NCBI RefSeq assembly: GCF_023242475.1
Contig: NZ_JALJFG010000025.1
Location: forward strand, 1 to 64,000
Length of the DNA: 64,000 nt
DNA from: Pseudomonas sp. MWU15-20650
GTDB lineage: Bacteria > Pseudomonadota > Gammaproteobacteria > Pseudomonadales > Pseudomonadaceae
Reading direction: 5' to 3'
The translations under genes and the position numbers were made by a program. Below are positions 44,522-54,085 of the stretch, piece after piece. The stretch's first letter is position 1. Every line of letters starts with the position of its first letter. The notes under the pieces were generated by a model. The model did no database searches, had not been told where the DNA came from, and worked only from the letters and a program-made list of their open reading frames with translations.

Positions 44522-46147
44522 ATGTCTCTTCGTAATATGAATATCGCCCCGAGGGCCTTCCTCGGCTTCGCGTTTATTGGCGCCCTGATGTTGTTGCTGG
44601 GTGTGTTCGCCCTGAACCAGATGAGCAAGATTCGCGCAGCCACCGAAGACATCACCTCGGCCAGCGTGCCCAGCATTCGTGCCCTCGACGATTTCACCCA
44701 GTTGACCCTGCGCCTGCGCGTGCTGTCATACCGCTTGCTGACCAACCGCGAGCCGGATGTACAGCAAAAGACCCTGCAAGCCTTTGAGCTGCGTAACCAG
44801 CAGATTCGCACGGCCCAGGGTATCTACGAGAAGCTGATTACCAGTACGCAAGAACGCAACGCCTACGACGAGTACGTCCGCCTGCTGGGCCAGTACCACC
44901 AGATTGAAGAGCGCATGAAGAGCTTGTCCCGCGCCAATCAGATCGACGAGCTGCGTAACCTGCTGAACACCGAGTTGCTGAACAACTCCGAGCAGGTCAA
45001 CGCCGTACTGACCCGTTTGCTGGATATCAATAACGACGACGCCAACGCCACCAACCAGCAAGCCAAAGACCAATACGATATGGCCTTTGACCTGGTGGTG
45101 GGCCTACTGATCATTGCCACGGGCTTGACCCTGCTGTTTGCGTGGCTGCTGACCCGCAGTATCACCCTGCCGATCGCCCGGGCCCTGGAAGCCGCCGAAG
45201 AAGTCGCCGAAGGCAACCTCACACGGCCAATCAAGGTGGATGGCAACGACGAAGCCGGTCGCCTGCTGGCAGCCATGGCCAAGATGCAGAACAAGCTGCG
45301 CGATACCCTGCACCGCATCGCCGGCTCCGCCACCCAGTTGGCGTCTGCTGCCGAAGAGTTGAACACCGTCACCGACGAAAGCGCCCGTGGCCTGACCCAG
45401 CAAAACAACGAAATCGAACAAGCCGCCACCGCGGTCAACGAGATGACCAGCGCAGTGGAAGAAGTCGCCCGTAATGCGGTGAGCACCTCCGAAGCCTCCC
45501 GCAACGCCACCACCTCCGCCGGCGACGGCCGCGACCTGGTGCAGGAAACCGTCAGCGCCATCGAACGCATGAGCGCCGATGTGCAAGCCACCGCCTCCCT
45601 GATTGGCGACCTGGCCAATGAATCGCGAGATATCGGCAAGGTACTGGACGTGATTCGCGGACTGGCCGACCAGACCAACCTGCTGGCCTTGAACGCGGCG
45701 ATCGAAGCGGCGCGCGCCGGTGAGGCCGGTCGCGGGTTTGCCGTGGTGGCCGACGAAGTGCGGGCACTGGCCCATCGCACCCAACAATCGACCAGCGAAA
45801 TCGAGCGCATGATCGGCAGCATTCAGGCCGGCACCGAACATGCCGTGGATTCGATGCGCAACAGCACCGAGCGGGCCGAATCGACGCTGAATATCGCCAA
45901 AGGCGCGGGCCTGTCGCTGGACACCATCAACACCGCGATTGTCGAGATCAACGAGCGCAACCTGGTGATCGCCAGCGCTGCGGAAGAACAGGCTCAGGTG
46001 GCGCGGGAAGTGGACCGCAACCTGGTGAATATCCGTGATCTGTCGGTGCAATCGGCCACCGGCGCCAGCCAGACCAGTGCGGCAAGCAGTGAGTTGTCGC
46101 GCCTTGCAGTGGATCTGAACGGGATGGTAGGGCGCTTCCGCCTCTAA
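44522..46147 (+). CDS. Methyl-accepting chemotaxis protein with four-helix-bundle sensor
   Basis: The 541-residue receptor has a first membrane helix at about 12-30 and a helical periplasmic domain at about 35-190 of the 4HB_MCP type. A second membrane helix (GLLIIATGLTLLFAWLLTRS), a HAMP linker and a long signalling coiled coil follow. The hairpin tip GLADQTNLLALNAAIEAARAGE is the invariant CheA/CheW-binding motif. There is no C-terminal CheR/CheB pentapeptide. The ligand is unknown. The ATG at 44522 has AGGA upstream and the FliA-type promoter drives it. Confidence 0.93.
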   Translation: MSLRNMNIAPRAFLGFAFIGALMLLLGVFALNQMSKIRAATEDITSASVPSIRALDDFTQLTLRLRVLSYRLLTNREPDVQQKTLQAFELRNQQIRTAQGIYEKLITSTQERNAYDEYVRLLGQYHQIEERMKSLSRANQIDELRNLLNTELLNNSEQVNAVLTRLLDINNDDANATNQQAKDQYDMAFDLVVGLLIIATGLTLLFAWLLTRSITLPIARALEAAEEVAEGNLTRPIKVDGNDEAGRLLAAMAKMQNKLRDTLHRIAGSATQLASAAEELNTVTDESARGLTQQNNEIEQAATAVNEMTSAVEEVARNAVSTSEASRNATTSAGDGRDLVQETVSAIERMSADVQATASLIGDLANESRDIGKVLDVIRGLADQTNLLALNAAIEAARAGEAGRGFAVVADEVRALAHRTQQSTSEIERMIGSIQAGTEHAVDSMRNSTERAESTLNIAKGAGLSLDTINTAIVEINERNLVIASAAEEQAQVAREVDRNLVNIRDLSVQSATGASQTSAASSELSRLAVDLNGMVGRFRL

Positions 46148-46165
46148 CTGACTGCACTGGCTTTA

Positions 46166-46311
46166 AAATGTGGGGGCAAGCCAGTCAGTTAAGAAGGAGC
46201 AAGGCTAAAAGTAACCTGTGGCGAGGCCGCTTCGCGGCCCAACGGGAGCAGGCTCCCTCGCCACCGATACAGCGTTCACCCTTGACTGACTGGCAAGCCC
46301 CTCCTGCATTT
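46166..46311. repeat. Nested palindromic repeats between the chemoreceptor gene and cvrA
   Basis: An outer pair (GCCAGTCAGT-type arms at 46180-46189 and 46285-46294, within degenerate TGTGGGGGCAAG ends) encloses a complete separate palindrome with GTGGCGAG/CTCGCCAC ends at 46218-46264. The remainder of the 285-base gap shows no gene. Confidence 0.65.
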
Positions 46312-46432
46312 GGATGTGCGCGAATCAGAAAAAGCTTTTTGACAGCGCTGCAATTCAACAGGTTAGAATCGCTGGCACGCAGACTGCATGGTCAGTTTGC
46401 GCCCCGTCTTATCTGCTCATGGAGTACTGCCT

Positions 46433-48175
46433 TTGAATGCGACGACCATCAACAGCCTGTTCTTGATCGGCGCGTTGCTGGTGGGTGCGAGCATTCTGGT
46501 GAGTTCCCTTTCGTCACGCCTGGGCATCCCGATCCTGGTGATCATCCTGGCCGTGGGCATGGCCGCCGGCGTCGATGGCGGCGGCATCATCTTCGATAAC
46601 TACCCCACCGCTTACCTGGTGGGCAACCTCGCCCTGGCCGTGATCCTGCTCGACGGCGGTTTGCGCACACGGGTGGCCAGTTTTCGCGTGGCACTCTGGC
46701 CGGCATTGTCGCTGGCCACCGTGGGGGTGTTGATTACCACCGGCCTCACGGGCATGGCGGCAGCCTGGCTGTTCAACCTCAACATTATCCAAGGCTTGCT
46801 GATCGGCGCCATCGTCGGCTCCACGGACGCCGCCGCCGTATTCTCGCTGCTCGGCGGCAAGGGCCTGAACGAGCGGGTCAGCGCCAGCCTGGAAATCGAA
46901 TCCGGCAGCAACGACCCGATGGCGGTGTTCCTGACCGTCACCCTGATCGACATGCTTGCCAGCGGCCAGACCGGCCTGCACTGGAGCCTGCTGACCCACC
47001 TGATCCAGGAGTTCGGTATCGGCGGGCTCATCGGCCTGGGCGGCGGCTGGTTGATGCTGCAAATGGTCAACCGCATCAACCTGGCGACCGGCCTTTACCC
47101 GATTCTCGTCATCGCCGGTGGCCTGGTGGTGTTCGCCTTGACCAACGCCCTGCACGGCAGCGGCTTCCTCGCCGTGTACCTGTGCGGCCTGGTGATTGGC
47201 AACCGGCCCGTGCGCAGCCGTCATGGCATTTTGCATATGCTCGACGGTATGGCCTGGCTGGCACAGATCGGCATGTTCTTGGTGCTGGGCCTGCTGGTCA
47301 CGCCCCATGACTTGCTGCCCATCGCCTTGCCGGCCCTCGGCCTGGCGCTGTGGATGATCCTGTTTGCGCGGCCGCTGTCGGTCATAGTCGGCCTGTTGCC
47401 GTTCAAGGCGTTCCACGGGCGCGAAAAAGCCTTTATTGCCTGGGTCGGCCTGCGTGGCGCGGTCCCGATCATTCTCGCGGTGTTCCCGCTGATGGCGGGC
47501 CTGCCCCACGCGCAGCTGTACTTCAACCTGGCGTTCTTTATCGTCCTGGTGTCGTTGCTGGTGCAGGGCACGAGCCTGCCGTGGGTGGCCAAACTGTTGA
47601 AAGTCACCGTACCGCCAGACCCTGCACCGATTTCCCGAGCGGCCCTGGAAGTCCACGTCACCAGCGAGTGGGAACTGTTCGTCTACCGCCTGGGCGCGGA
47701 GAAATGGTGCATCGGTGCCGCCCTGCGCGAACTGAAAATGCCCGAGGGCACGCGCATCGCTGCGCTGTTTCGTGGCCAACAACTGCTCCATCCGTCGGGT
47801 AGTACGGTGCTGGAAGTCGACGATTTACTCTGCGTCATCGGCCATGAACACAACCTGCCGGCCCTGGGAAAACTGTTCAGCCAGGCTCCCCAGCGCGGCC
47901 TCGACCTGCGCTTCTTCGGCGACTTCGTATTGGAAGGCGATGCCCAGCTGGGCGCGGTGTCGGCCCTGTACGGGCTCAAGCTCGAAGGTATCGACCCGGA
48001 TATGCCACTGAGCCGTTTCATCACCCAGAAAGTCGGCGGCGCCCCCGTGGTGGGCGACCAAGTGGAATGGAACAACACCATCTGGACCGTCGCCGTCATG
48101 GACGGGAACAAGATTGGCAAAGTCGGCGTCAGATTCCCCGAAGGAAGTCGCCCGGGCCCCGGGCTCTTCCTCTAA
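46433..48175 (+). CDS. cvrA: Potassium/proton antiporter CvrA (NhaP2)
   Basis: This CPA1-family inner-membrane antiporter exports K+ in exchange for protons. The start is a TTG at 46433, giving (M)NATTINSLFLIGALLVGAS, which parallels the E. coli CvrA N-terminus; GGAG lies eight bases upstream. The 580-residue protein has about 12 helices with GAIVGSTDAAAVFSLLGGKGLNERV and ESGSNDPMAVFLT carrying the ion-site acids. A cytoplasmic TrkA-C domain and a CorC/HlyC-type domain complete it. mscK follows closely. The frame is open to an ATG at 46388, which would add an unlikely N-terminus. Confidence 0.92.
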   Translation: MNATTINSLFLIGALLVGASILVSSLSSRLGIPILVIILAVGMAAGVDGGGIIFDNYPTAYLVGNLALAVILLDGGLRTRVASFRVALWPALSLATVGVLITTGLTGMAAAWLFNLNIIQGLLIGAIVGSTDAAAVFSLLGGKGLNERVSASLEIESGSNDPMAVFLTVTLIDMLASGQTGLHWSLLTHLIQEFGIGGLIGLGGGWLMLQMVNRINLATGLYPILVIAGGLVVFALTNALHGSGFLAVYLCGLVIGNRPVRSRHGILHMLDGMAWLAQIGMFLVLGLLVTPHDLLPIALPALGLALWMILFARPLSVIVGLLPFKAFHGREKAFIAWVGLRGAVPIILAVFPLMAGLPHAQLYFNLAFFIVLVSLLVQGTSLPWVAKLLKVTVPPDPAPISRAALEVHVTSEWELFVYRLGAEKWCIGAALRELKMPEGTRIAALFRGQQLLHPSGSTVLEVDDLLCVIGHEHNLPALGKLFSQAPQRGLDLRFFGDFVLEGDAQLGAVSALYGLKLEGIDPDMPLSRFITQKVGGAPVVGDQVEWNNTIWTVAVMDGNKIGKVGVRFPEGSRPGPGLFL

Positions 48176-48224
48176 ACTGCGGTGCGACGACGCCCCGATT
48201 CTTCACCTAGCTCGACCGGTCTCT

Positions 48225-51200
48225 ATGCCAACCCTGCGCACTTTTCTCGCCACTGCCCTGCTGGGCCTGACCCTTTGTGTCGGCAGCGTATACGCCGCCG
48301 ACCCGCCCAGCGCCGACGCCATCCAGCAAACCCTGGACAAACTGCCCGACCGCAAGCTGCCCGACGCCGACATGAAGGCGCTGCAGTCGATCCTGCAACA
48401 AACCCTGACCTACCTGGGCAACAAGCAGGATTACGAGCAGCGCCTCACCGACCTCAAGCGCCAGCTGGCAGACGCTCCGCGCCAGACCGTCGATAACCAG
48501 CGCGAACTGGTCCGGCTCAAGGCCACCAAGGTCATCCCGGTGGCCCAGCGCTACGCCACGTTGCCCGTGCCGCAACTTGAACAACTGTTGGTGCAGCGCT
48601 CGACCCAGCAAGGCGACCTGCAAAAAGAACTGTCCGACGCCAACAGCCTGACCATCGCCGCCCAAACCCGCCCCGAGCGCGCCCAAACCGAGATCAGCAA
48701 TAGCCAGACGCGCATCCAGCAGATCAATTCGACCCTCAAGCTCGGCAAGGACAATGGCAAACCCCTCAGCGGTGACCAACGCAACCAACTGAACGCCGAA
48801 CTCGCCGCACTGAATGCACTGATTCCCCTGCGCCGCCAGGAACTGGCCGGCAACAGCCAACTGCAAGACCTCGGTAACAGCCAGCACGACCTGATCCAGG
48901 AAAAAACTGCACGCCTGGAGCAAGAGATCCAGGACCTGCAAACCCTGATCAACCAGAAACGCCTGGCCCAATCCCAACAGACCGTCACCCAACAGTCCAT
49001 CGAAGCGCAGAAAGCCGGTAGCAGCAGCCTGCTGGCCACGGAAAGCGCAGCCAACCTGAAGCTCTCCGACTACCTGCTCAAAAGCACCGACCGCCTCAAC
49101 GAGCTGACCCAGAAAAACCTGCAGACCAAGCAGCAACTGGACACCGTGACCCAGAGCGACTCGGCGCTGGACGAACAGATCAACGTGCTCAAGGGCAGCC
49201 TGCTGCTCTCCAAGATCCTCTATAAGCAGAAACAGGCGCTGCCGCGCCTCACCGTGGACCGCAACCTGGCGGACGACATCGCCAACATTCGCCTGTACCA
49301 GTTCGAGGTCAACCAGCAGCGTGAGCTGATCAGCTCGCCCGCCGCCTATGTGGATAACTTGCTGGCCACCCAGCCGCCAGATGAAGTCACCCCACAACTG
49401 CGCCGTACCCTGCTGGAACTGGCGGTCACCCGCAGCGATCTGCTGGAGCGCTTGAGCCGTGAGCTGAGCGCGCTGCTGAACGAATCGATCACCCTGCAAC
49501 TGAACCAGAAACAACTGCTCAGCACCGCCGCCAGCCTGCGCGCGACCCTCGACGAGCAGATGTTCTGGATCCCCAGCAACAAGCCGCTGGACACCGAATG
49601 GCTGGAAACCGTGCCGGACCACCTGAGCAAGCAGGTCACTACCCTGCCGTGGGCGTCCAGCGTCAGCGAGCTGTATGACGGCCTGATCCAGCGCCCGCTG
49701 CTGTTCCTGCCGCTGTTGCTGCTGATCGGCGCGCTGTTGTGGCGGCGCAAAGCGCTGTACGAGCGCCTGAAAAAGATCCACCTCGATATCGGCCACTTCA
49801 AGCGCGACAGCCAATGGCACACGCCGGTGGCGATTCTGGTGAATATCCTGCTGGCGCTGCCTGTGACCCTGGCCCTCGCGCTGTGCGGTTATGCACTGCA
49901 GATCGACGCCCGCGGGCAAAATGCCAATTTAGGTGCGGCACTGCTACTGATCGCCCAGGCATGGCTGGTGTTCTACACCGCCTACCGGATTCTCGCGCCG
50001 GGTGGCGTGGCCGAGCTGCACTTTCGCTGGGAAAAGCCCCAGGTTGAATTCCTGCAAGGCTGGATACGCAAGCTCGGGCTAGTGGTACTGGCCCTGGTGG
50101 CCGTGGTAGCCATCGCCGAACACCAACCGGCGGCACTGGCCGATGACGTGCTGGGCATCGGCGTGGTGCTGACCTGCTACGCACTGATGGCCTGGCTGCT
50201 GAGCCGCTTGCTGTTGCACAGCCCGACCCACGAAAAAGCCTCGCTGTTTCGCAAAGCCGTGGGCCTGGTATTTACCGCCCTGCCCATCGCCCTGTTTATC
50301 GCCGTGTGCTTTGGTTACTACTACACCGCGCTCAAACTCAGCGACCGTTTGATCAACACCCTGTACCTGCTGATGTTCTGGCTGGTCATTGAAGCCACCT
50401 TCGTGCGCGGTCTCGGCGTTGCCGCACGGCGCCTGGCCTATGCCCGCGCCCTGGCCAAACGCCAGGCGGCCAAGGAAGCGGGCGACGGCGAAGCGGTGAT
50501 CGAAGAGCCGACCCTGGACATCGAGCAGGTCAACGAACAGTCCATGCGCCTGATTCGCCTGGCCTTGCTCGGCGGCTTTATCGCCGCGCTGTACTGGGTG
50601 TGGAAAGACCTGATCACCGTGTTCTCCTACCTGGACAACGTCACCCTCTACGAATACACCAGCGGCACCGGCGCCAACATCAGCATGGTACCGATCAGCA
50701 TCGGCGACCTGCTGGGGGCCTCGATCATCGTGGGTATCACCTTTGCACTGGCGCGCAACCTGCCCGGTTTGCTGGAAGTACTCGTGCTGTCCAAGCTGGA
50801 CCTGGCCCAAGGCAGCGCGTATGCCACGACCACCTTGCTGTCCTATGTGATTGCCGGCGTCGGCTTTGTCTCCACCCTGTCCACCCTCGGCGTGAGCTGG
50901 GACAAATTGCAATGGCTGGTGGCAGCGCTGTCGGTAGGCTTGGGCTTTGGTATGCAGGAGATCTTCGCCAACTTTATCTCCGGCATCATGATCCTGTTCG
51001 AACGCCCGGTGCGTATCGGCGACACCATCACCATCGGTAACCTGTCGGGCACGGTGAGCAAGATCCGCATCCGCGCCACCACCATCACCGACTTCGACCG
51101 CAAGGACATCATTGTCCCGAACAAAACCTTCATTACCGGGCAGTTGATCAACTGGTCGCTGACCGACACCATCACTCGCGTCACCCTCAAGCTCGGCGTG

Positions 51201-51563
51201 GACTACGGTTCTGACCTGGACCGCGTGAAGGAACTGCTGCTCAAGGCCGCCCGCGAGAACCCGCGGGTGCTCAAGGAACCTGAGCCCCACGTGTACTTCC
51301 TGAACTTCGGCGAAAGTACCCTCGACCACGAACTGCGCATGCATGTACGCGACTTGGGCGACCGTAACCCGGTGATCGACGAAGTGAACCGCTTTATCAA
51401 CCGCGAGTTCAAGAAAGAGCACATCAACATTTCGTTCCGCCAGATGGAGGTCTACCTCAAGAACCTCCACGGCCAGGAATACAAACTGGTGGAAGTCGAC
51501 CCACCCACCAAACCCGCCAACGACGGTGGCGTGCAACAGCCACCGCCCAGCAAACTCGACTAA
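48225..51563 (+). CDS. mscK: Mechanosensitive channel of the MscK/KefA type
   Basis: MscK-type channels open under membrane tension and release ions during osmotic downshock. The 1112-residue protein has a signal peptide (MPTLRTFLATALLGLTLCVGSVYA) and a long periplasmic coiled-coil region to about 480. A set of transmembrane helices follows, then a C-terminal MscS domain with the pore helix (VGLGFGMQEIFANFISGIMIL) and beta domain (RIRATTITDFDRKDIIVPN). Length matches E. coli MscK. The ATG at 48225 is chosen because it begins the signal peptide; the frame extends back into cvrA. Confidence 0.93.
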   Translation: MPTLRTFLATALLGLTLCVGSVYAADPPSADAIQQTLDKLPDRKLPDADMKALQSILQQTLTYLGNKQDYEQRLTDLKRQLADAPRQTVDNQRELVRLKATKVIPVAQRYATLPVPQLEQLLVQRSTQQGDLQKELSDANSLTIAAQTRPERAQTEISNSQTRIQQINSTLKLGKDNGKPLSGDQRNQLNAELAALNALIPLRRQELAGNSQLQDLGNSQHDLIQEKTARLEQEIQDLQTLINQKRLAQSQQTVTQQSIEAQKAGSSSLLATESAANLKLSDYLLKSTDRLNELTQKNLQTKQQLDTVTQSDSALDEQINVLKGSLLLSKILYKQKQALPRLTVDRNLADDIANIRLYQFEVNQQRELISSPAAYVDNLLATQPPDEVTPQLRRTLLELAVTRSDLLERLSRELSALLNESITLQLNQKQLLSTAASLRATLDEQMFWIPSNKPLDTEWLETVPDHLSKQVTTLPWASSVSELYDGLIQRPLLFLPLLLLIGALLWRRKALYERLKKIHLDIGHFKRDSQWHTPVAILVNILLALPVTLALALCGYALQIDARGQNANLGAALLLIAQAWLVFYTAYRILAPGGVAELHFRWEKPQVEFLQGWIRKLGLVVLALVAVVAIAEHQPAALADDVLGIGVVLTCYALMAWLLSRLLLHSPTHEKASLFRKAVGLVFTALPIALFIAVCFGYYYTALKLSDRLINTLYLLMFWLVIEATFVRGLGVAARRLAYARALAKRQAAKEAGDGEAVIEEPTLDIEQVNEQSMRLIRLALLGGFIAALYWVWKDLITVFSYLDNVTLYEYTSGTGANISMVPISIGDLLGASIIVGITFALARNLPGLLEVLVLSKLDLAQGSAYATTTLLSYVIAGVGFVSTLSTLGVSWDKLQWLVAALSVGLGFGMQEIFANFISGIMILFERPVRIGDTITIGNLSGTVSKIRIRATTITDFDRKDIIVPNKTFITGQLINWSLTDTITRVTLKLGVDYGSDLDRVKELLLKAARENPRVLKEPEPHVYFLNFGESTLDHELRMHVRDLGDRNPVIDEVNRFINREFKKEHINISFRQMEVYLKNLHGQEYKLVEVDPPTKPANDGGVQQPPPSKLD

Positions 51564-51611
51564 CGCCGCTATCCCCAGCAGAATGCTCGGACATTCTGCT
51601 GGAGATGGCCG

Positions 51612-53075
51612 GTGAAAGCCCTCGACGAACTGACCTTCGACAACCGCTTCGCACGCCTGGGCGACGCGTTCTCAACCCACGTGTTACCCGAGCCCCTCGA
51701 CGAACCGCGCCTGGTGGTGGCCAGCAATGCCGCCATGGCCCTGCTCGACCTCGACCCAGCCGTGGCCGAAACGCCGGTGTTTGCCGAGTTGTTTGGCGGG
51801 CACAAACTGTGGGCCGAAGCAGAGCCACGCGCGATGGTCTATTCCGGGCATCAGTTCGGCGGCTACACCCCACAGTTGGGCGATGGCCGTGGGTTGCTGC
51901 TGGGCGAGGTGTATAACGCAGCCGGTGAGCATTGGGACCTGCACCTCAAGGGCGCGGGGATGACGCCTTATTCGCGCATGGGCGATGGGCGGGCCGTGTT
52001 GCGCTCCTCGATTCGTGAGTTTCTGGCGTCCGAAGCGCTGCATGCACTGGGCATCCCGAGCAGCCGCGCCTTGTGCGTCATCGGTTCCAGCACCCCCGTC
52101 TGGCGCGAGAAACAGGAGCGCGGGGCAATGGTTCTGCGCTTGGCGCGCAGCCATATCCGCTTCGGTCATTTCGAATACTTCTACTACACCAAGAAGCCCG
52201 AACAGCAGGCCGAACTGGCCGAACATGTGCTGAACCTGCACTACCCCGAGTGCCGGGAACAGCCCGAGCCGTACCTGGCGATGTTCCGTGAAATCATCGA
52301 GCGCAATGCCGAAATGATCGCCAAATGGCAGGCCTATGGCTTCTGCCACGGCGTGATGAACACCGACAACATGTCGATCCTGGGCATCACCTTCGACTTC
52401 GGGCCCTTTGCCTTTCTCGATGATTTTGACGCGCACTTCATCTGCAACCACTCAGATCATGAAGGGCGCTACTCCTTCAGCAATCAAGTGCCGATCGGGC
52501 GGTGGAACCTCAGCGCGCTGGCCCAGGCGCTCACGCCATTCATCAGCGTCGACGCCTTGAAGGAAGCCCTTGGCCTGTACCTGCCGCTGTACCAAGCCCA
52601 TTACCTGGACTTGATGCGTCGCCGGCTGGGGCTGACCACCGCCGAGGAAGAGGACCAGACGCTGGTGGAACGATTACTGAAGCTGATGCAGAACAGTGGC
52701 GTGGACTACACACTGTTCTTCCGACGGCTGGGTGATGAGTCACCAGCGCCGGCCGTGGCGCGGCTGCGCGATGACTTTGTCGACCTGGCCGGGTTTGATG
52801 CCTGGGCAGAACTCTACAAGGCCCGTGTTGCGCGGGACGGGGACGACACCGAAGCACAGCGCCGTGAGCGGATGCATGCGGTTAACCCGCTGTATATCCT
52901 GCGCAACTACCTGGCACAGAACGCCATCACTGCTGCCGAGTCAGGCGATTACAGCGAAGTGCGGCGGCTGCATGAGGTGTTGAGCAAGCCGTTTGAAGAG
53001 CAAGCGGGAATGGAGCAGTACGCGCAGCGGCCACCGGATTGGGGTAAGCATTTGGAGATTAGTTGTTCGTCGTAA
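51612..53075 (+). CDS. selO: Protein adenylyltransferase SelO (YdiU)
   Basis: SelO is a pseudokinase-fold enzyme that transfers AMP from ATP to protein hydroxyls and responds to oxidative stress. The 487-residue length is typical. Family features are MVYSGHQFGGYTPQLGDGR, DGRAVLRSSIREFLASEALHALGIPSSRAL and the nucleotide/metal site HGVMNTDNMSI with FDFGPFAFLDDFD. It ends in SCSS, with Cys485 third from the end where eukaryotic SelO carries selenocysteine. The start is GTG with GGAGA six bases upstream. trxC follows after 69 bases. Confidence 0.95.
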   Translation: MKALDELTFDNRFARLGDAFSTHVLPEPLDEPRLVVASNAAMALLDLDPAVAETPVFAELFGGHKLWAEAEPRAMVYSGHQFGGYTPQLGDGRGLLLGEVYNAAGEHWDLHLKGAGMTPYSRMGDGRAVLRSSIREFLASEALHALGIPSSRALCVIGSSTPVWREKQERGAMVLRLARSHIRFGHFEYFYYTKKPEQQAELAEHVLNLHYPECREQPEPYLAMFREIIERNAEMIAKWQAYGFCHGVMNTDNMSILGITFDFGPFAFLDDFDAHFICNHSDHEGRYSFSNQVPIGRWNLSALAQALTPFISVDALKEALGLYLPLYQAHYLDLMRRRLGLTTAEEEDQTLVERLLKLMQNSGVDYTLFFRRLGDESPAPAVARLRDDFVDLAGFDAWAELYKARVARDGDDTEAQRRERMHAVNPLYILRNYLAQNAITAAESGDYSEVRRLHEVLSKPFEEQAGMEQYAQRPPDWGKHLEISCSS

Positions 53076-53144
53076 TCGCTGGCCTTGATAAACCACGCAT
53101 ACGGCTCCAGATTGAAGCTATTGGCCACATCCAAGGAGCCTCCG

Positions 53145-53579
53145 ATGTCCGAACCTCTTGTAATCCCCTGCCCACATTGCAATGGCCTCAATCGTATCCC
53201 CGGCGAACGCCTGGGTGATGCGCCCAAGTGCGGGCGTTGCAAGCAGCCCGTGTTGCTGAATAAACCTTTCGAGCTGAAACAAGGCGACTACGCCAGCCAG
53301 ATCAAGGGCGACCTGCCGTTGCTGGTGGACGTGTGGGCCGATTGGTGTGGGCCGTGCAAGTCGTTTGCGCCGGTATTCGAGCAGGCCGCCGGGCAGCTGG
53401 AAGGCAAGTGCCGGCTGGCCAAGCTGGACAGCGAGGCCAACCAGCAACTGTCGGCGCAGTTGGGGATTCGTTCGATCCCCAGTCTGATTCTGTTCAAGCA
53501 CGGCCGTGAAGTGGCGCGCCAGAGCGGGGCGTTTCCGCTGCCGCAACTGATGAGCTGGTTGCGTAGCCAAGGGGTGTAA
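53145..53579 (+). CDS. trxC: Thioredoxin 2 (TrxC)
   Basis: The 144-residue protein has an N-terminal zinc finger (CPHC, CGRC) and a thioredoxin fold with active site WADWCGPCK. The cis-proline loop RSIPSLILF is present. Thioredoxin 2 is a zinc-regulated disulfide reductase linked to oxidative stress. AAGGAG precedes the ATG at 53145. Its position directly after selO suggests joint expression. Confidence 0.95.
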   Translation: MSEPLVIPCPHCNGLNRIPGERLGDAPKCGRCKQPVLLNKPFELKQGDYASQIKGDLPLLVDVWADWCGPCKSFAPVFEQAAGQLEGKCRLAKLDSEANQQLSAQLGIRSIPSLILFKHGREVARQSGAFPLPQLMSWLRSQGV

Positions 53580-53605
53580 CTCGATCTTCTGAACACCACC
53601 GGACA

Positions 53606-54063
53606 GTGTGGGAGGGGGCTTGTTCCCACATTTGGATCGCGTTTTACCTTCAGGCTACGGGGGGCGGACGTAGGAGAAAAGGCGCAACCCCTCTTGCCAA
53701 CCCCTTCCTACAGCCTCTATGGGACAAATCCAAATCCCTGCTGGAACGCAATGCAAATGTGGGAGGGGGCTTGCTCCCGATTGCAGTGGGCCAGTCAACA
53801 AATACAGTGACTGACACACCGCCATCGGGAGCAAGCCCCCTCCCACATTTGGATCGCGTTTTACCTTCAGGCTACGAGGGGCGGACGTAGGAGAAAAGGC
53901 GCAACCCCTCTTGCCAGCCCCTTCCTACAGCCTCTGCGGGACAAATCCAAATCCCTGCTGGAACGCAATGCAAATGTGGGAGGGGGCTTGCTCCCGATAG
54001 CGGTGGATCAGTCAAAACATCAGTGCCTGACACTCAGCCATCGGGAGCAAGCCCCCTCCCACA
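53606..54063. repeat. Tandem duplication of a 217-bp unit containing REPIN palindromes
   Basis: Two near-identical units lie head to tail at 53631-53847 and 53848-54063, with matching landmarks exactly 217 bases apart (for example 53751 and 53968). Each ends in a REP doublet: GTGGGAGGGGGCTTGCTCCCGAT and its inverted copy about 60 bases later. A truncated REP copy starts the array at 53606. The 506-base gap between trxC and the parA-like gene holds nothing else; short open frames in it are repeat artefacts. Confidence 0.9.
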
Positions 54064-54085
54064 GGGTTTTGCGTAGCCTTTTTGA

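Noticed and set aside
53606..54063. CRISPR array
   Set aside because: Only two long units with conserved interiors; no short repeats separated by unique spacers and no cas genes.
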